Positions 6,961 through 14,340 of a stretch of 24,670 nucleotides of DNA are shown piece by piece; within the stretch, counting starts at the first letter, position 1, and each line of letters starts with the position of its first letter. The DNA is from WFZT01 sp964398355 (lineage in GTDB: Bacteria > Hydrothermota > Hydrothermia > B15-G9 > WFZT01), in the NCBI GenBank assembly GCA_964398355.1, contig CAYNMM010000042.1, forward strand, positions 1-24,670, written 5' to 3'. The position numbers and the translations under genes were made by a program. Under the pieces are notes generated by a model. That model saw only the letters and a program-made list of their open reading frames with translations. It was not told where the DNA came from and did not search any database.

Positions 6961-7623
6961 TTAATACACCTCCTCCTCTTCAACACCTTTCTTGGGTAGA
7001 ATTTCACCTTTATAGATCCACACCTTGACGCCAATTGTACCATACTTTGTATAAGCAGTAGCCTCAGCGTAATCGATATCAGCTCTGAGTGTCTGAAGAG
7101 GAACACGACCCTTCCTGTACCATTCCTTACGTGCAATTTCAGCGCCACCGAGTCTTCCCTTGGTCTGGACCTTTATCCCCTTTGCTCCCATTCTCATAGC
7201 CATGTCAACTGCTCTTTTCATTGCTCTTCTATGAGAAACACGCTGCTCAATTTTCTGCGCAATAGATTGTGCAACAAGCTCTGCTTCTATCTCAGGTATT
7301 CTGACTTCATGGACATTGATATTTATATCCCTTTTACCCGTCAACTCCATGAGTTCTCTTCTCAGAACCTCAACTTCAGCTCCTCTCCTTCCAATCACTA
7401 CTCCAGGTCTTGACGTGTAAATATTGATACTCAACTTTTCGGCAGCACGGTCAATCACTATATCCGCGACCTGGGCATCTTTAAGTCTCGTCCTCAAATA
7501 CTGTCTGATTTTAAGGTCCTCTTGAAGGTTTGCCTCAAGGTCCTTACCCTCTGCAAACCAGTGAGCTTTCCAATCTTTGGTAAATCCCAATCTAAATCCG
7601 ATCGGATGAACTTTCTGACCCAT
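6961..7623 (-). CDS. rpsC: 30S ribosomal protein S3
   Basis: Encodes a 220-residue protein at the mRNA entry channel with helicase-like activity, in partnership with S4 and S5. MGQKVHPIGFRLG is the standard start. A type II KH domain follows, with VVIGRRGAEVEVLR carrying the GxxG loop at residues 78-81. The C-terminal domain has RMGAKGIKVQTKGRLGGAEIAR. Length is within the usual range of 206-240. The tail is acidic (GVEEEEVY). It follows rplV by eight bases, and AGGAGGT is present. Confidence 0.98.
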   Translation of the reverse strand: MGQKVHPIGFRLGFTKDWKAHWFAEGKDLEANLQEDLKIRQYLRTRLKDAQVADIVIDRAAEKLSINIYTSRPGVVIGRRGAEVEVLRRELMELTGKRDININVHEVRIPEIEAELVAQSIAQKIEQRVSHRRAMKRAVDMAMRMGAKGIKVQTKGRLGGAEIARKEWYRKGRVPLQTLRADIDYAEATAYTKYGTIGVKVWIYKGEILPKKGVEEEEVY

Positions 7624-7631
7624 ATTACCTC

Positions 7632-7964
7632 CTATTCAGAGACTTGAATGGTTATATGAGACATTCTATGTCTGATCAACACAGCTCTTCCTCGCCATGC
7701 TGGTCTGATTCTCCTCATTGTAGGTCCCTTATCAACCTTGGCTTCAACTATTCTCAGAAACTCTTTTTCAACCTGATGTTTCTCAGTGTACGAAGCAACT
7801 GCGGCTTTCAATGCCTTTTCAATTAATCTTGCTGCCTTCTTTTTTGAAAAAGCAAGTATCGCTTCTGCCTGGGGTACACTTTTACCTCGAATCAAATCCA
7901 TTACTGGCTTAACTTTCTTCGGAGAAATTCTTTGATATTTCAAAACTGCTCTACCAACTGCCAT
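7632..7964 (-). CDS. rplV: 50S ribosomal protein L22
   Basis: Encodes a 110-residue protein whose hairpin lines the exit tunnel opposite L4. Family segments: YQRISPKKVKPVMDLIRGK near the N-terminus, then the tunnel-hairpin region VDKGPTMRRIRPAWRGRAV (about residues 77-95) and HRMSHITIQV at the end. No insertion or deletion of the macrolide-resistance type is obvious. It lies five bases after rpsS and eight before rpsC, with GAGGT upstream of the ATG. Confidence 0.98.
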   Translation of the reverse strand: MAVGRAVLKYQRISPKKVKPVMDLIRGKSVPQAEAILAFSKKKAARLIEKALKAAVASYTEKHQVEKEFLRIVEAKVDKGPTMRRIRPAWRGRAVLIRHRMSHITIQVSE

Positions 7965-7969
7965 CTTAC

Positions 7970-8257
7970 CTACCTCACTTTTCCTTTCTGAGCCTTCTTC
8001 ATATCCTTGTGTCCTCTATAAGTTCTGGTTGGAGCAAATTCACCGAGCTTGTGGCCCACCATATCCTGATGAATATAAACAGGTATAAACTTCCTACCGT
8101 TGTGAACCGCAATTGTATGACCGACAAATTCAGGCAGGATAGTTGAGCGCCTCGACCAGGTTTTTATCACCTTTTTCTCACCTTTCTCATTAAGTTCCTG
8201 AATTTTCTTAAGCAATTTAGGATCGACATACGGTCCTTTTTTAACAGATCTACCCAT
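7970..8257 (-). CDS. rpsS: 30S ribosomal protein S19
   Basis: Encodes a 95-residue protein of the 30S head that pairs with S13. MGRSVKKGPYVDPKLLKKI, TWSRRSTILPEFVGHTIAVH and VGHKLGEFAPTRTYRGH are textbook. Length is normal. GGAGG overlapping the end of rplB lies eight bases before the ATG. It sits between rplB (two bases) and rplV (five bases), as in all S10 operons. Confidence 0.99.
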   Translation of the reverse strand: MGRSVKKGPYVDPKLLKKIQELNEKGEKKVIKTWSRRSTILPEFVGHTIAVHNGRKFIPVYIHQDMVGHKLGEFAPTRTYRGHKDMKKAQKGKVR

Positions 8258-8259
8258 TA

Positions 8260-9099
8260 TTATTTCCTCCGCTTCTTGGCAGTACGTCTTTTAACGATAA
8301 ATCTGTCAGAAGGTTTTCTCTTTTTCCTTGTCTTCTTTCCGTCAACCAGGCCCCAGGGACTGCAAGGTGGACGACCGCTTTTAGAACGACCTTCTCCTCC
8401 ACCGAGGGGATGATCTACTGGATTCATAACTATCCCTCTGACGTGTGGACGTCTACCCAACCATCTCTTTCTTCCAGCTTTCCCAATATCGACATTTTCG
8501 TGATCCACATTAGAGACACGACCAATAGTCGCCAGACATTTCTGGTTGATCAATCTCACTTCTCCAGATGGCAGTTGAACGTGAGCATACTTGCCCTCTT
8601 TAGAAAGTATTATTGCTGCTGTACCAGCAGAGCGGACAAGCTGCCCACCTTTACCCGGGACAAGCTCGATATTATGTATCTCCCATCCTTCTGGTATCTC
8701 AGAGAGTGGGAGAGCATTTCCGACCTTTAGCTCCGCTCCCGGGCCTGACAACACTGTATCACCGACTTTTAAGCCGTCGGGCGCTATTATATACCTTTTC
8801 TCACCATCAACATACTGCAGGAGAGCAATCCATGCTGTCCTGAATGGATCATATTCGATTGATTTAACTTTCGCAGGGATTCCAAATTTTTCTCTCCTAA
8901 AATCAATAATCCTGTACTTTCTCTTATTTCCGCCACCTCTAAATCTAATTGTTATCCGCCCCAGGTTGTTTCTTCCACCGGTCTTTGGCAAAGTTTCTGT
9001 AAGAGACTTCTCTGGCTCCTTCTTAGTCAGCTCGCTATAATCAACTGTGCTCATAAAGCGTCTCGACGGCGTGTATGGTTTATACTTCTTAATGCCCAT
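8260..9099 (-). CDS. rplB: 50S ribosomal protein L2
   Basis: Encodes a 279-residue core large-subunit protein close to the peptidyl-transferase centre and needed for subunit association. The RNA-binding part carries GRNNLGRITIRFRGGGNKR (residues 42-60) and the central SH3-like part LVPGKGGQLVRSAGTAA (146-162). The signature RGIVMNPVDHPLGGGEGR is at 221-238. The functionally important DH pair (D229, H230) is kept. The second histidine of the common HPHGGGEGR is leucine (L232), a variant I recall in several non-proteobacterial phyla. The C-terminus is very basic (RRTAKKRRK). Confidence 0.98.
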   Translation of the reverse strand: MGIKKYKPYTPSRRFMSTVDYSELTKKEPEKSLTETLPKTGGRNNLGRITIRFRGGGNKRKYRIIDFRREKFGIPAKVKSIEYDPFRTAWIALLQYVDGEKRYIIAPDGLKVGDTVLSGPGAELKVGNALPLSEIPEGWEIHNIELVPGKGGQLVRSAGTAAIILSKEGKYAHVQLPSGEVRLINQKCLATIGRVSNVDHENVDIGKAGRKRWLGRRPHVRGIVMNPVDHPLGGGEGRSKSGRPPCSPWGLVDGKKTRKKRKPSDRFIVKRRTAKKRRK

Positions 9100-9104
9100 T
9101 TAAA

Positions 9105-9398
9105 TCACACTCCTTCTAATCCTTCAATTCTTTCACCTTTTCTTAGCTTAACGTAAGCTTTTTTATATGATCTTGTATAGCCTGGCGCCCGCCTCACTCT
9201 CCTTGGTTTTCCTTTCATATTCACAATTTTCACGTCCTCAACCTTCACTTTAAAGAGCTCCTCTATCGCCTTCTTGATCTGTGGTTTATTAGCATCTTTC
9301 GCTACTTCAAAGGCATAGTAATTTCCAAGCTTCTCTCTCAAAAATGTAACCTTTTCAGTAAGTATGGGTCTGATAATTATATCTCTTGGATCTTTCAT
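9105..9398 (-). CDS. rplW: 50S ribosomal protein L23
   Basis: Encodes a 97-residue protein at the tunnel exit, the docking site for trigger factor and the signal recognition particle. The start MKDPRDIIIRPILTEK is typical, as are YYAFEVAKDANKPQIKKAIE and the basic loop GKPRRVRRAPGYTRSYKKA. The ATG overlaps the rplD stop by four bases (ATGA). The gap to rplB is five bases. Confidence 0.98.
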   Translation of the reverse strand: MKDPRDIIIRPILTEKVTFLREKLGNYYAFEVAKDANKPQIKKAIEELFKVKVEDVKIVNMKGKPRRVRRAPGYTRSYKKAYVKLRKGERIEGLEGV

Positions 9399-10018
9399 GA
9401 CAGCCTCTCCTCAAGTGTTTTCAGGCTTTCCTGCTCCAGCACAACGTACTCGTAATTCAACACGTCAAGTGCATTTAGATCCTTAGCAAGTTTCACATCC
9501 ACTTTAGGTATGTTCCTGCCTGATAAGTACACGTTTTTATTGTATTCGCCAAGTACGAAAACAACCTTTTTACTGTCGAGTCCAATTTTACTGATCAGGT
9601 TTACCATATTCCTGGTTTTTGGAGTTTCAAAACCAACTTTTTCCATGATAAAAACCCGACGCGCCATAGCCCTATCAGAGAGTGCCATTTTTAAAGCAAG
9701 CTTCTTTACCTTTTTAGGAACACTGTAACTATAGTCGCGAGGTTTCGGACCAAATGCCTTATAACCACCAACAAAAATGTTGGCAGATCTTGAACCGTGT
9801 CTCGCTCTTCCGAGTCCTTTTTGAGGAAACAACTTGGCCGTTGAGTATGAAAGTTCGCTCCGTGACTTCGTTTTATGGGTTCCACGTCTCTTGTTTGCCT
9901 GATACATTCTCACAACTTCCCATAGGACAGCCTTCTTTGGTTTCACTCCAAAGACCACTTCTGGCAATTCGATCGTGTCTATCTTTTCACCATTAGCGTT
10001 AAATAGTGGAGCCTTCAT
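9395..10018 (-). CDS. rplD: 50S ribosomal protein L4
   Basis: Encodes a 207-residue protein whose extended loop reaches the exit-tunnel constriction; in E. coli it also represses the S10 operon. Family features are the basic stretch YQANKRRGTHKTKSRSELSY (39-58), AFGPKPRDYSY (88-98) and LALKMALSDRA. The loop reads STAKLFPQKGLGRARHG (59-75), where many bacteria have GRKPWRQKGTGRAR: W is F, R is P and T is L at conserved places. It overlaps rplC and rplW by four bases each (ATGA), with GAGGAG eight bases before its ATG. Confidence 0.98.
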   Translation of the reverse strand: MKAPLFNANGEKIDTIELPEVVFGVKPKKAVLWEVVRMYQANKRRGTHKTKSRSELSYSTAKLFPQKGLGRARHGSRSANIFVGGYKAFGPKPRDYSYSVPKKVKKLALKMALSDRAMARRVFIMEKVGFETPKTRNMVNLISKIGLDSKKVVFVLGEYNKNVYLSGRNIPKVDVKLAKDLNALDVLNYEYVVLEQESLKTLEERLS

Positions 10019-10719
10019 GATTCATTCTCCTCTTTTTTCTTAGATCCGAGAGCCTGGATAACGGGTTTATTGGGTTTAGGTCTTCTTGTCTTCCTAAGTA
10101 CAACTATGCTACCATTCGCGCCAGGAACTGCACCTTTTACCAGAATTAGATTTTTCTCAGGATAGATTTTAACAACCTGAAGGTTAAGAACAGTGACCCT
10201 TCTATTACCCATGTGTCCAGCCATCTTCTTTCCCTTCCACACTCGGCCGGGGTCAGTAGTTTGACCGATGGAACCTGGAGCTCTATGAAACTTAGAGCCA
10301 TGCGATTTGGGGCCTCCATGAAAGCCCCACCTTTTCATAACACCCTGGAATCCCTTACCTTTAGAAATCCCTGTTACATCGACAAACTCGTTTTCTTTAA
10401 AGACATCAGTGACTTTTATTTCCTGGCCTGGCTCAAACTTAGAGGGATCCTCAACCTTAAATTCAGTGATTTTTTGAGCCGGATAAGTTTCCCTATTCTC
10501 GCCAAGTGCTTTAACGAGTTCACCAAGAAGAGGCTTCGAAAGCCTCTTCTTGGGAACCTCTCCAAAAGCCACTTTGATTGCGTTGTAACCGTCCTTCTCA
10601 ACGGTCTTCCCCTGAAGGACGTAACAGGGGCCGGCTTCAATAACGGTAACAGCCGTTATTGAGCCGTCTTCGGTAGGGATCTGGGTCATTCCCAGCTTTC
10701 TACCAATTATTCCTTCCAT
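10015..10719 (-). CDS. rplC: 50S ribosomal protein L3
   Basis: Encodes a 234-residue assembly initiator near the peptidyl-transferase centre. MEGIIGRKLGMTQIPTEDG starts it. KGKGFQGVMKRWGFHGGPKS and HRAPGSIGQTTDPGRVWKGK, followed by MAGHMGNRRVTVLNL, give the L3 core and the methylated-glutamine region. It is about 20-25 residues longer than E. coli L3, mostly in the middle (about residues 50-100) and in a basic-acidic C-terminal tail. Inside its first 200 bases lie several strong inverted repeats (see separate entries). It begins two bases after rpsJ with only a partial binding site (AAGGTGGTG). Confidence 0.98.
   Translation of the reverse strand: MEGIIGRKLGMTQIPTEDGSITAVTVIEAGPCYVLQGKTVEKDGYNAIKVAFGEVPKKRLSKPLLGELVKALGENRETYPAQKITEFKVEDPSKFEPGQEIKVTDVFKENEFVDVTGISKGKGFQGVMKRWGFHGGPKSHGSKFHRAPGSIGQTTDPGRVWKGKKMAGHMGNRRVTVLNLQVVKIYPEKNLILVKGAVPGANGSIVVLRKTRRPKPNKPVIQALGSKKKEENES
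10523..10553 (-). repeat. Perfect 14-bp inverted repeat inside rplC
   Basis: The arms 10523-10536 and 10540-10553 are exact reverse complements (CCAAGAAGAGGCTT and its partner), separated by three bases. In the rplC mRNA this would be a 14-bp hairpin with a UCG loop, encoding PKKRLSKPLLG (about residues 56-66). It has no following T-run on the minus strand, so it is not an intrinsic terminator of the operon. Confidence 0.8.
10609..10630 (-). repeat. Alternative small hairpin inside rplC
   Basis: CCCCTG at 10609-10614 can pair with CAGGGG at 10625-10630. GTCCTTC at 10591-10597 can alternatively pair with GAAGGAC at 10614-10620. The two pairings share base 10614 and interleave, so they exclude one another. 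Individually each is short (6-7 bp) and could be chance. They are listed because they lie between two longer hairpins. Confidence 0.35.
10632..10666 (-). repeat. 14-bp hairpin with one bulge inside rplC
   Basis: The arm CGGCT(T)CAATAACGG on the plus strand, 10632-10646, pairs with CCGTTATTGAGCCG, 10653-10666, leaving one bulged base (10637) and a six-base loop. It lies at about codons 18-29 of rplC, encoding GSITAVTVIEAG. It is the first of the hairpins met by ribosomes after the rplC start. Confidence 0.7.
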
Positions 10720-10721
10720 TT

Positions 10722-11033
10722 TTACACCACCTTAATTTCAACGTCTACACCAGCTGGCAAATCCAGCCTGGATAACTTATCAATGGTTTCCTGTGTGGGT
10801 TTCCTGATCTCGATGAGTCTTTTGTGAATCTTCAGCTCAAACTGCTCCTGAGAACGCTTGTGGACATGAGGTGACCTGATGACCGAAAAGAGTGTCCTCT
10901 TTGTCGGTAGAGGGATCGGTCCGGACACCTCAGCCCCGGTTCTCTTGGCAGTCAACGTTATCCTTTTCGCCGACCTATCTATCAAGGCCGGGTCAAATGA
11001 CTTGAGTTTTATCCTTATCTTTCCTTCAATCAT
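10722..11033 (-). CDS. rpsJ: 30S ribosomal protein S10
   Basis: Encodes a 103-residue protein of the 30S head that also joins NusB in transcription antitermination. IRIKLKSFDPALIDRSAKRI, GPIPLPTKRTLFSVIRSPHV and KRSQEQFELKIHKRLIEI are diagnostic. Only one base separates its ATG from the tuf stop, and the upstream sequence has no good binding site (only AGAG). Translation therefore probably depends on ribosomes ending on tuf. There is no S10 leader region of the E. coli kind, because the gene directly follows tuf. Confidence 0.99.
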   Translation of the reverse strand: MIEGKIRIKLKSFDPALIDRSAKRITLTAKRTGAEVSGPIPLPTKRTLFSVIRSPHVHKRSQEQFELKIHKRLIEIRKPTQETIDKLSRLDLPAGVDVEIKVV

Positions 11034-11034
11034 T

Positions 11035-12231
11035 TTACTCTATAATCTCGGTTACGACTCCAGCACCCACAGTTCTTCCGCCTTCTCTAACTGCGAATCT
11101 GAGTCCTTCCTCAAGAGCCACTGGCTCAATAAGCTCAACCTCAAGATTAACATGGTCACCTGGCATAACCATCTCACGACCCTCTGGCAGCTTGATAGTC
11201 CCGGTTACATCCGTCGTTCTAAAATAGAACTGCGGTCTGTATCCTGTGAAGAACGGCGTATGCCTTCCACCTTCCTCTTTCTTCAATACGTAGACCTGTG
11301 CCTTAAACTTCTTATGAGGGGTAATAGAACCAGGTTTCGCAACAACCATTCCTCTTTCGACGTCGTCTTTTTTAATTCCTCTCAGAAGAAGTCCAACATT
11401 GTCACCAGCTCTTGCTTCATCGAGAATCTTCCTGAACATCTCAATGGATGTAACCACTGTTTTAATTGGCTTGTCTCTGAAACCAACAATTTCAACCTCT
11501 TCACCCGGCTTCAAAACACCACGCTCAACCCTTCCTGTCACCACAGTACCACGCCCTGTAATAGAGAAGATATCCTCGATTGCCATTAGGAATGGTTTGT
11601 CAATCTCTCTCTTGGGCTCAGGGATGTATTCGTCCATTGCGTCAAGGAGTTCCTTGATAGATTTAAACCACTCACAATCTTCACTTTCACACTCAAGAGC
11701 TTTGAGAGCTGATCCTCTAATAATAGGGACCTCATCACCCGGGAATTCATAGTTGTTAAGAAGGTCTCTGATTTCCAGCTCAACAAGGTCAAGAATCTCT
11801 GGATCGTCAACCATATCAACTTTGTTCATATAAACAACGATATAAGGAACGTTAACCTGTCTTGCGAGAAGGATGTGCTCTCTTGTCTGAGGCATGGGAC
11901 CATCAGTTGCAGCTACCACGAGAATGGCACCATCCATCTGGGCTGCACCAGTAATCATATTCTTGATGTAATCAGCGTGTCCTGGACAATCGATATGAGC
12001 ATAGTGTCTTTTCTCGGTCTCATACTCAATGTGAGCGAGGTTGATAGTGATCCCACGAGCCTTCTCCTCCGGTGCCTTGTCGATAGCATCAAACGGGATG
12101 TACTCTGCAAGTCCTTTGAAGGACAGGTACTTTGTTATAGCACTGGTCAGTGTAGACTTTCCGTGGTCAACATGACCAATTGTTCCAACGTTTATGTGTG
12201 GCTTCTTCCTTTCAAATTTTGGCTTAGACAT
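11035..12231 (-). CDS. tuf: Translation elongation factor Tu
   Basis: Encodes a 398-residue GTPase that delivers aminoacyl-tRNA to the ribosomal A site. G1 is GHVDHGKS (19-26), with serine where most EF-Tu have threonine. The switch I end is RGITI (59-63), G3 is DCPGH (81-85) and G4 is NKVD (136-139), with GSALKAL at 173-179. Domains II and III follow, from about residue 213, ending VREGGRTVGAGVVTEIIE. The linker after G5 has a cysteine pair (C181 and C186) in a short insert also seen in some other thermophiles. GGAGG lies eight bases before the ATG, and the gap to fusA is 18 bases. The closely linked position is that of the str-operon tufA. Confidence 0.98.
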   Translation of the reverse strand: MSKPKFERKKPHINVGTIGHVDHGKSTLTSAITKYLSFKGLAEYIPFDAIDKAPEEKARGITINLAHIEYETEKRHYAHIDCPGHADYIKNMITGAAQMDGAILVVAATDGPMPQTREHILLARQVNVPYIVVYMNKVDMVDDPEILDLVELEIRDLLNNYEFPGDEVPIIRGSALKALECESEDCEWFKSIKELLDAMDEYIPEPKREIDKPFLMAIEDIFSITGRGTVVTGRVERGVLKPGEEVEIVGFRDKPIKTVVTSIEMFRKILDEARAGDNVGLLLRGIKKDDVERGMVVAKPGSITPHKKFKAQVYVLKKEEGGRHTPFFTGYRPQFYFRTTDVTGTIKLPEGREMVMPGDHVNLEVELIEPVALEEGLRFAVREGGRTVGAGVVTEIIE

Positions 12232-12249
12232 ATCTTACACCTCCGTTGC

Positions 12250-14334
12250 TTATTGTAATACTAAAATTTTCTCCAGCTCGTCCTCTGGCACAGGCGCGAA
12301 ATGAGAAAGTTTCATCCAGAAGTTACCACGCCCCTGTGTCAGGGACCGCAATGTTGTTGAATAGCCAAAAATTTTCCTCAGGGCGACCCTTGCAACAACT
12401 TTCTGCAAGACTTCACCCAGAGCTTCTATTCTCACGAGTTCGCCACCCCTGGACCCAAGATCTGCGACAACATTCCCCACAAATTCCTGGGGAAGAATGA
12501 TCTCAAGATCTACAACTGGCTCAAGTAATATGGGCTTTCCCTCTCTTAAACCATCCTGCATTGCCCGCAGGACGGCAAGCCTCGTGCCCAGGGGAGTATA
12601 CTCCTCTCCTATTAATACCTTTAATATTTTAATGCCTACGTCCACAACTTTGTAGCCCATCAATGGACCGTAATAAAGTGCTTCCTCTATGGCTGAATTT
12701 AAAACTTCCTGAATCTCCTCATTCAAACCCTCAACTTCAATCTCCACATAATTGCCTTCCCCCATATTCCTCGGTGTAAGTTCAAGCTCTACTCCACCCT
12801 TATGTCTCACGCCTCCAATCTCTTTATCAACTGTCCTCTCGATCTTTACCGGTTGCGTAATTGTCTCACGATATGCAACCTGAGGTTTACCCGTCCTAAC
12901 CTCAAGTCCAAAGTCCCTCCTTAATCTATCAACGATTATATCAAGATGAAGCTCACCCATCCCTGAGACAAGCAACTGTCCTGTCTCTCTATCTCTCTCT
13001 ATTCTGAATGTAGGGTCCTCAATAGACATCTCTTTCAATGTAACTTCAAGCTTTTCTTCATCCTTCGCAGATTTGGGCTCAATTGAAAGCGAAATAACCG
13101 GCTCTGGAAAACTCATCCCCTCTAATAAAATGGGATGATCCGGATCGGACAATGTGTCACCGGTTTTAGCAGTCTTTAAACCAACAAGTGCAACTATTTC
13201 ACCAGCTCTCGCGAAATTAACAGGCTCCTTCTTATTAGCATGCATGAGATAAATTCTTGTCACTCTTCCTACTTCACCGCTATTATTTACAAGAACCCTT
13301 TTATTAACCCTGAGTGAACCTGAGTAAACCCTTGTTAAAAATAACTTATTTGCATGTTTATCAAGCTGAATTTTGAAGACAACTGCAGTAAACGGCTCAT
13401 CAGGATCAGGTTTTCTCTCAAGCCTTTCACCTGTTTTTGGATTGACACCTACTATTGGAGGCATATCAAGAGGAGATGGAAGATAAGAAACAATGGCATC
13501 AATAAGGGGTTGAATCCCCTTATTTTTTAGCGAAGCTCCCATCAGTACAGGGACAAATTTCTGCTCAAGCGTCCCCTGTCTAATAGCTCTCCTTAATCTA
13601 TCGGGATTAACCCTGCCATTTTCCTCAAATTCATCGAGTATGCCTTCGTCGAATTCTGAAAGATGAAAGATTAGATTTTCATAAGTTTCGGCAATCTTCC
13701 CATCGAGCTCAATATCCTCAACTTTGAACTTTTCACCGGTTGGATCAATTCTATCATCCCAGGTATATTTCTTTAGTTCGACAAGATCGATTACCCCAGT
13801 GAAAGAGCTCTCGATTCCCACAGGTAGCTCAAGCAAAAGAGTTTTAACTTTAAACCTCTCCTCGATCATACGAGCGACCTTTATGGGATCAGCACCCAAC
13901 CTATCGAGTTTATTTATATAGGCAATTCTTCTAACATTGTATTTATCAGCCTGATGCCAGACAGTTTCGGATTGTGGCTCCACACCAGCTACACCGTCAA
14001 AAATAACAATAAGGCCATCAAGGACCCTCAAAGATCTTTCAACTTCTGCTGTAAAGTCAACGTGGCCTGGAGTATCAATAATATTTATCCGATATCCTTT
14101 CCAGTAAACCGTTGTTGCAGCACTGACGATGGTAATCCCCCTCTCCCTTTCCTGAATCATCCAATCGGTGGTGGCACTACCTTCATCAACTTCCCCTATT
14201 CTATGAACTCTTCCAGTATAGTAAAGAATACGTTCTGTGGTTGTGGTTTTGCCTGCATCAATGTGAGCGGCAAAACCGATATTTCTAATTTTGTCAAGTT
14301 CATATTTGTTATGCGGTTTAGTGTCACCACTCAT
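12250..14334 (-). CDS. fusA: Translation elongation factor G family GTPase, divergent domain IV
   Basis: Encodes a 694-residue translational GTPase, normal EF-G length. G1 is AHIDAGKT (23-30), G3 is DTPGH (87-91), G4 is NKLD (141-144, where standard EF-G has NKMD) and G5 is GASLK (266-270). Domain II (about 312-400), domain III with SGMGELHLDI (457-466) and domain V (about 605-680, FGYSTTLRSLTQGRGNF) look ordinary. Domain IV (about 490-604) does not. The usual GGxGQYGHV is GGVRHKGGV (507-515), and the tip loop with HxVDSSE is IGEEYTPLG (575-583). The GGVIPxEYI segment is also missing. This resembles the recycling-type EF-G2 of mitochondria and spirochaetes more than a translocase. The binding site is weak (GGTGA). 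The str location supports the name fusA, but the exact role is uncertain. Confidence 0.9.
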   Translation of the reverse strand: MSGDTKPHNKYELDKIRNIGFAAHIDAGKTTTTERILYYTGRVHRIGEVDEGSATTDWMIQERERGITIVSAATTVYWKGYRINIIDTPGHVDFTAEVERSLRVLDGLIVIFDGVAGVEPQSETVWHQADKYNVRRIAYINKLDRLGADPIKVARMIEERFKVKTLLLELPVGIESSFTGVIDLVELKKYTWDDRIDPTGEKFKVEDIELDGKIAETYENLIFHLSEFDEGILDEFEENGRVNPDRLRRAIRQGTLEQKFVPVLMGASLKNKGIQPLIDAIVSYLPSPLDMPPIVGVNPKTGERLERKPDPDEPFTAVVFKIQLDKHANKLFLTRVYSGSLRVNKRVLVNNSGEVGRVTRIYLMHANKKEPVNFARAGEIVALVGLKTAKTGDTLSDPDHPILLEGMSFPEPVISLSIEPKSAKDEEKLEVTLKEMSIEDPTFRIERDRETGQLLVSGMGELHLDIIVDRLRRDFGLEVRTGKPQVAYRETITQPVKIERTVDKEIGGVRHKGGVELELTPRNMGEGNYVEIEVEGLNEEIQEVLNSAIEEALYYGPLMGYKVVDVGIKILKVLIGEEYTPLGTRLAVLRAMQDGLREGKPILLEPVVDLEIILPQEFVGNVVADLGSRGGELVRIEALGEVLQKVVARVALRKIFGYSTTLRSLTQGRGNFWMKLSHFAPVPEDELEKILVLQ

Positions 14335-14340
14335 ACATTA

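Noticed and set aside
14324..14338. Out-of-frame ATG four bases before the fusA start (ATG TAT GAG TGG TGA)
   Set aside because: A four-codon frame with no better binding site than fusA itself; nothing suggests that it is used.
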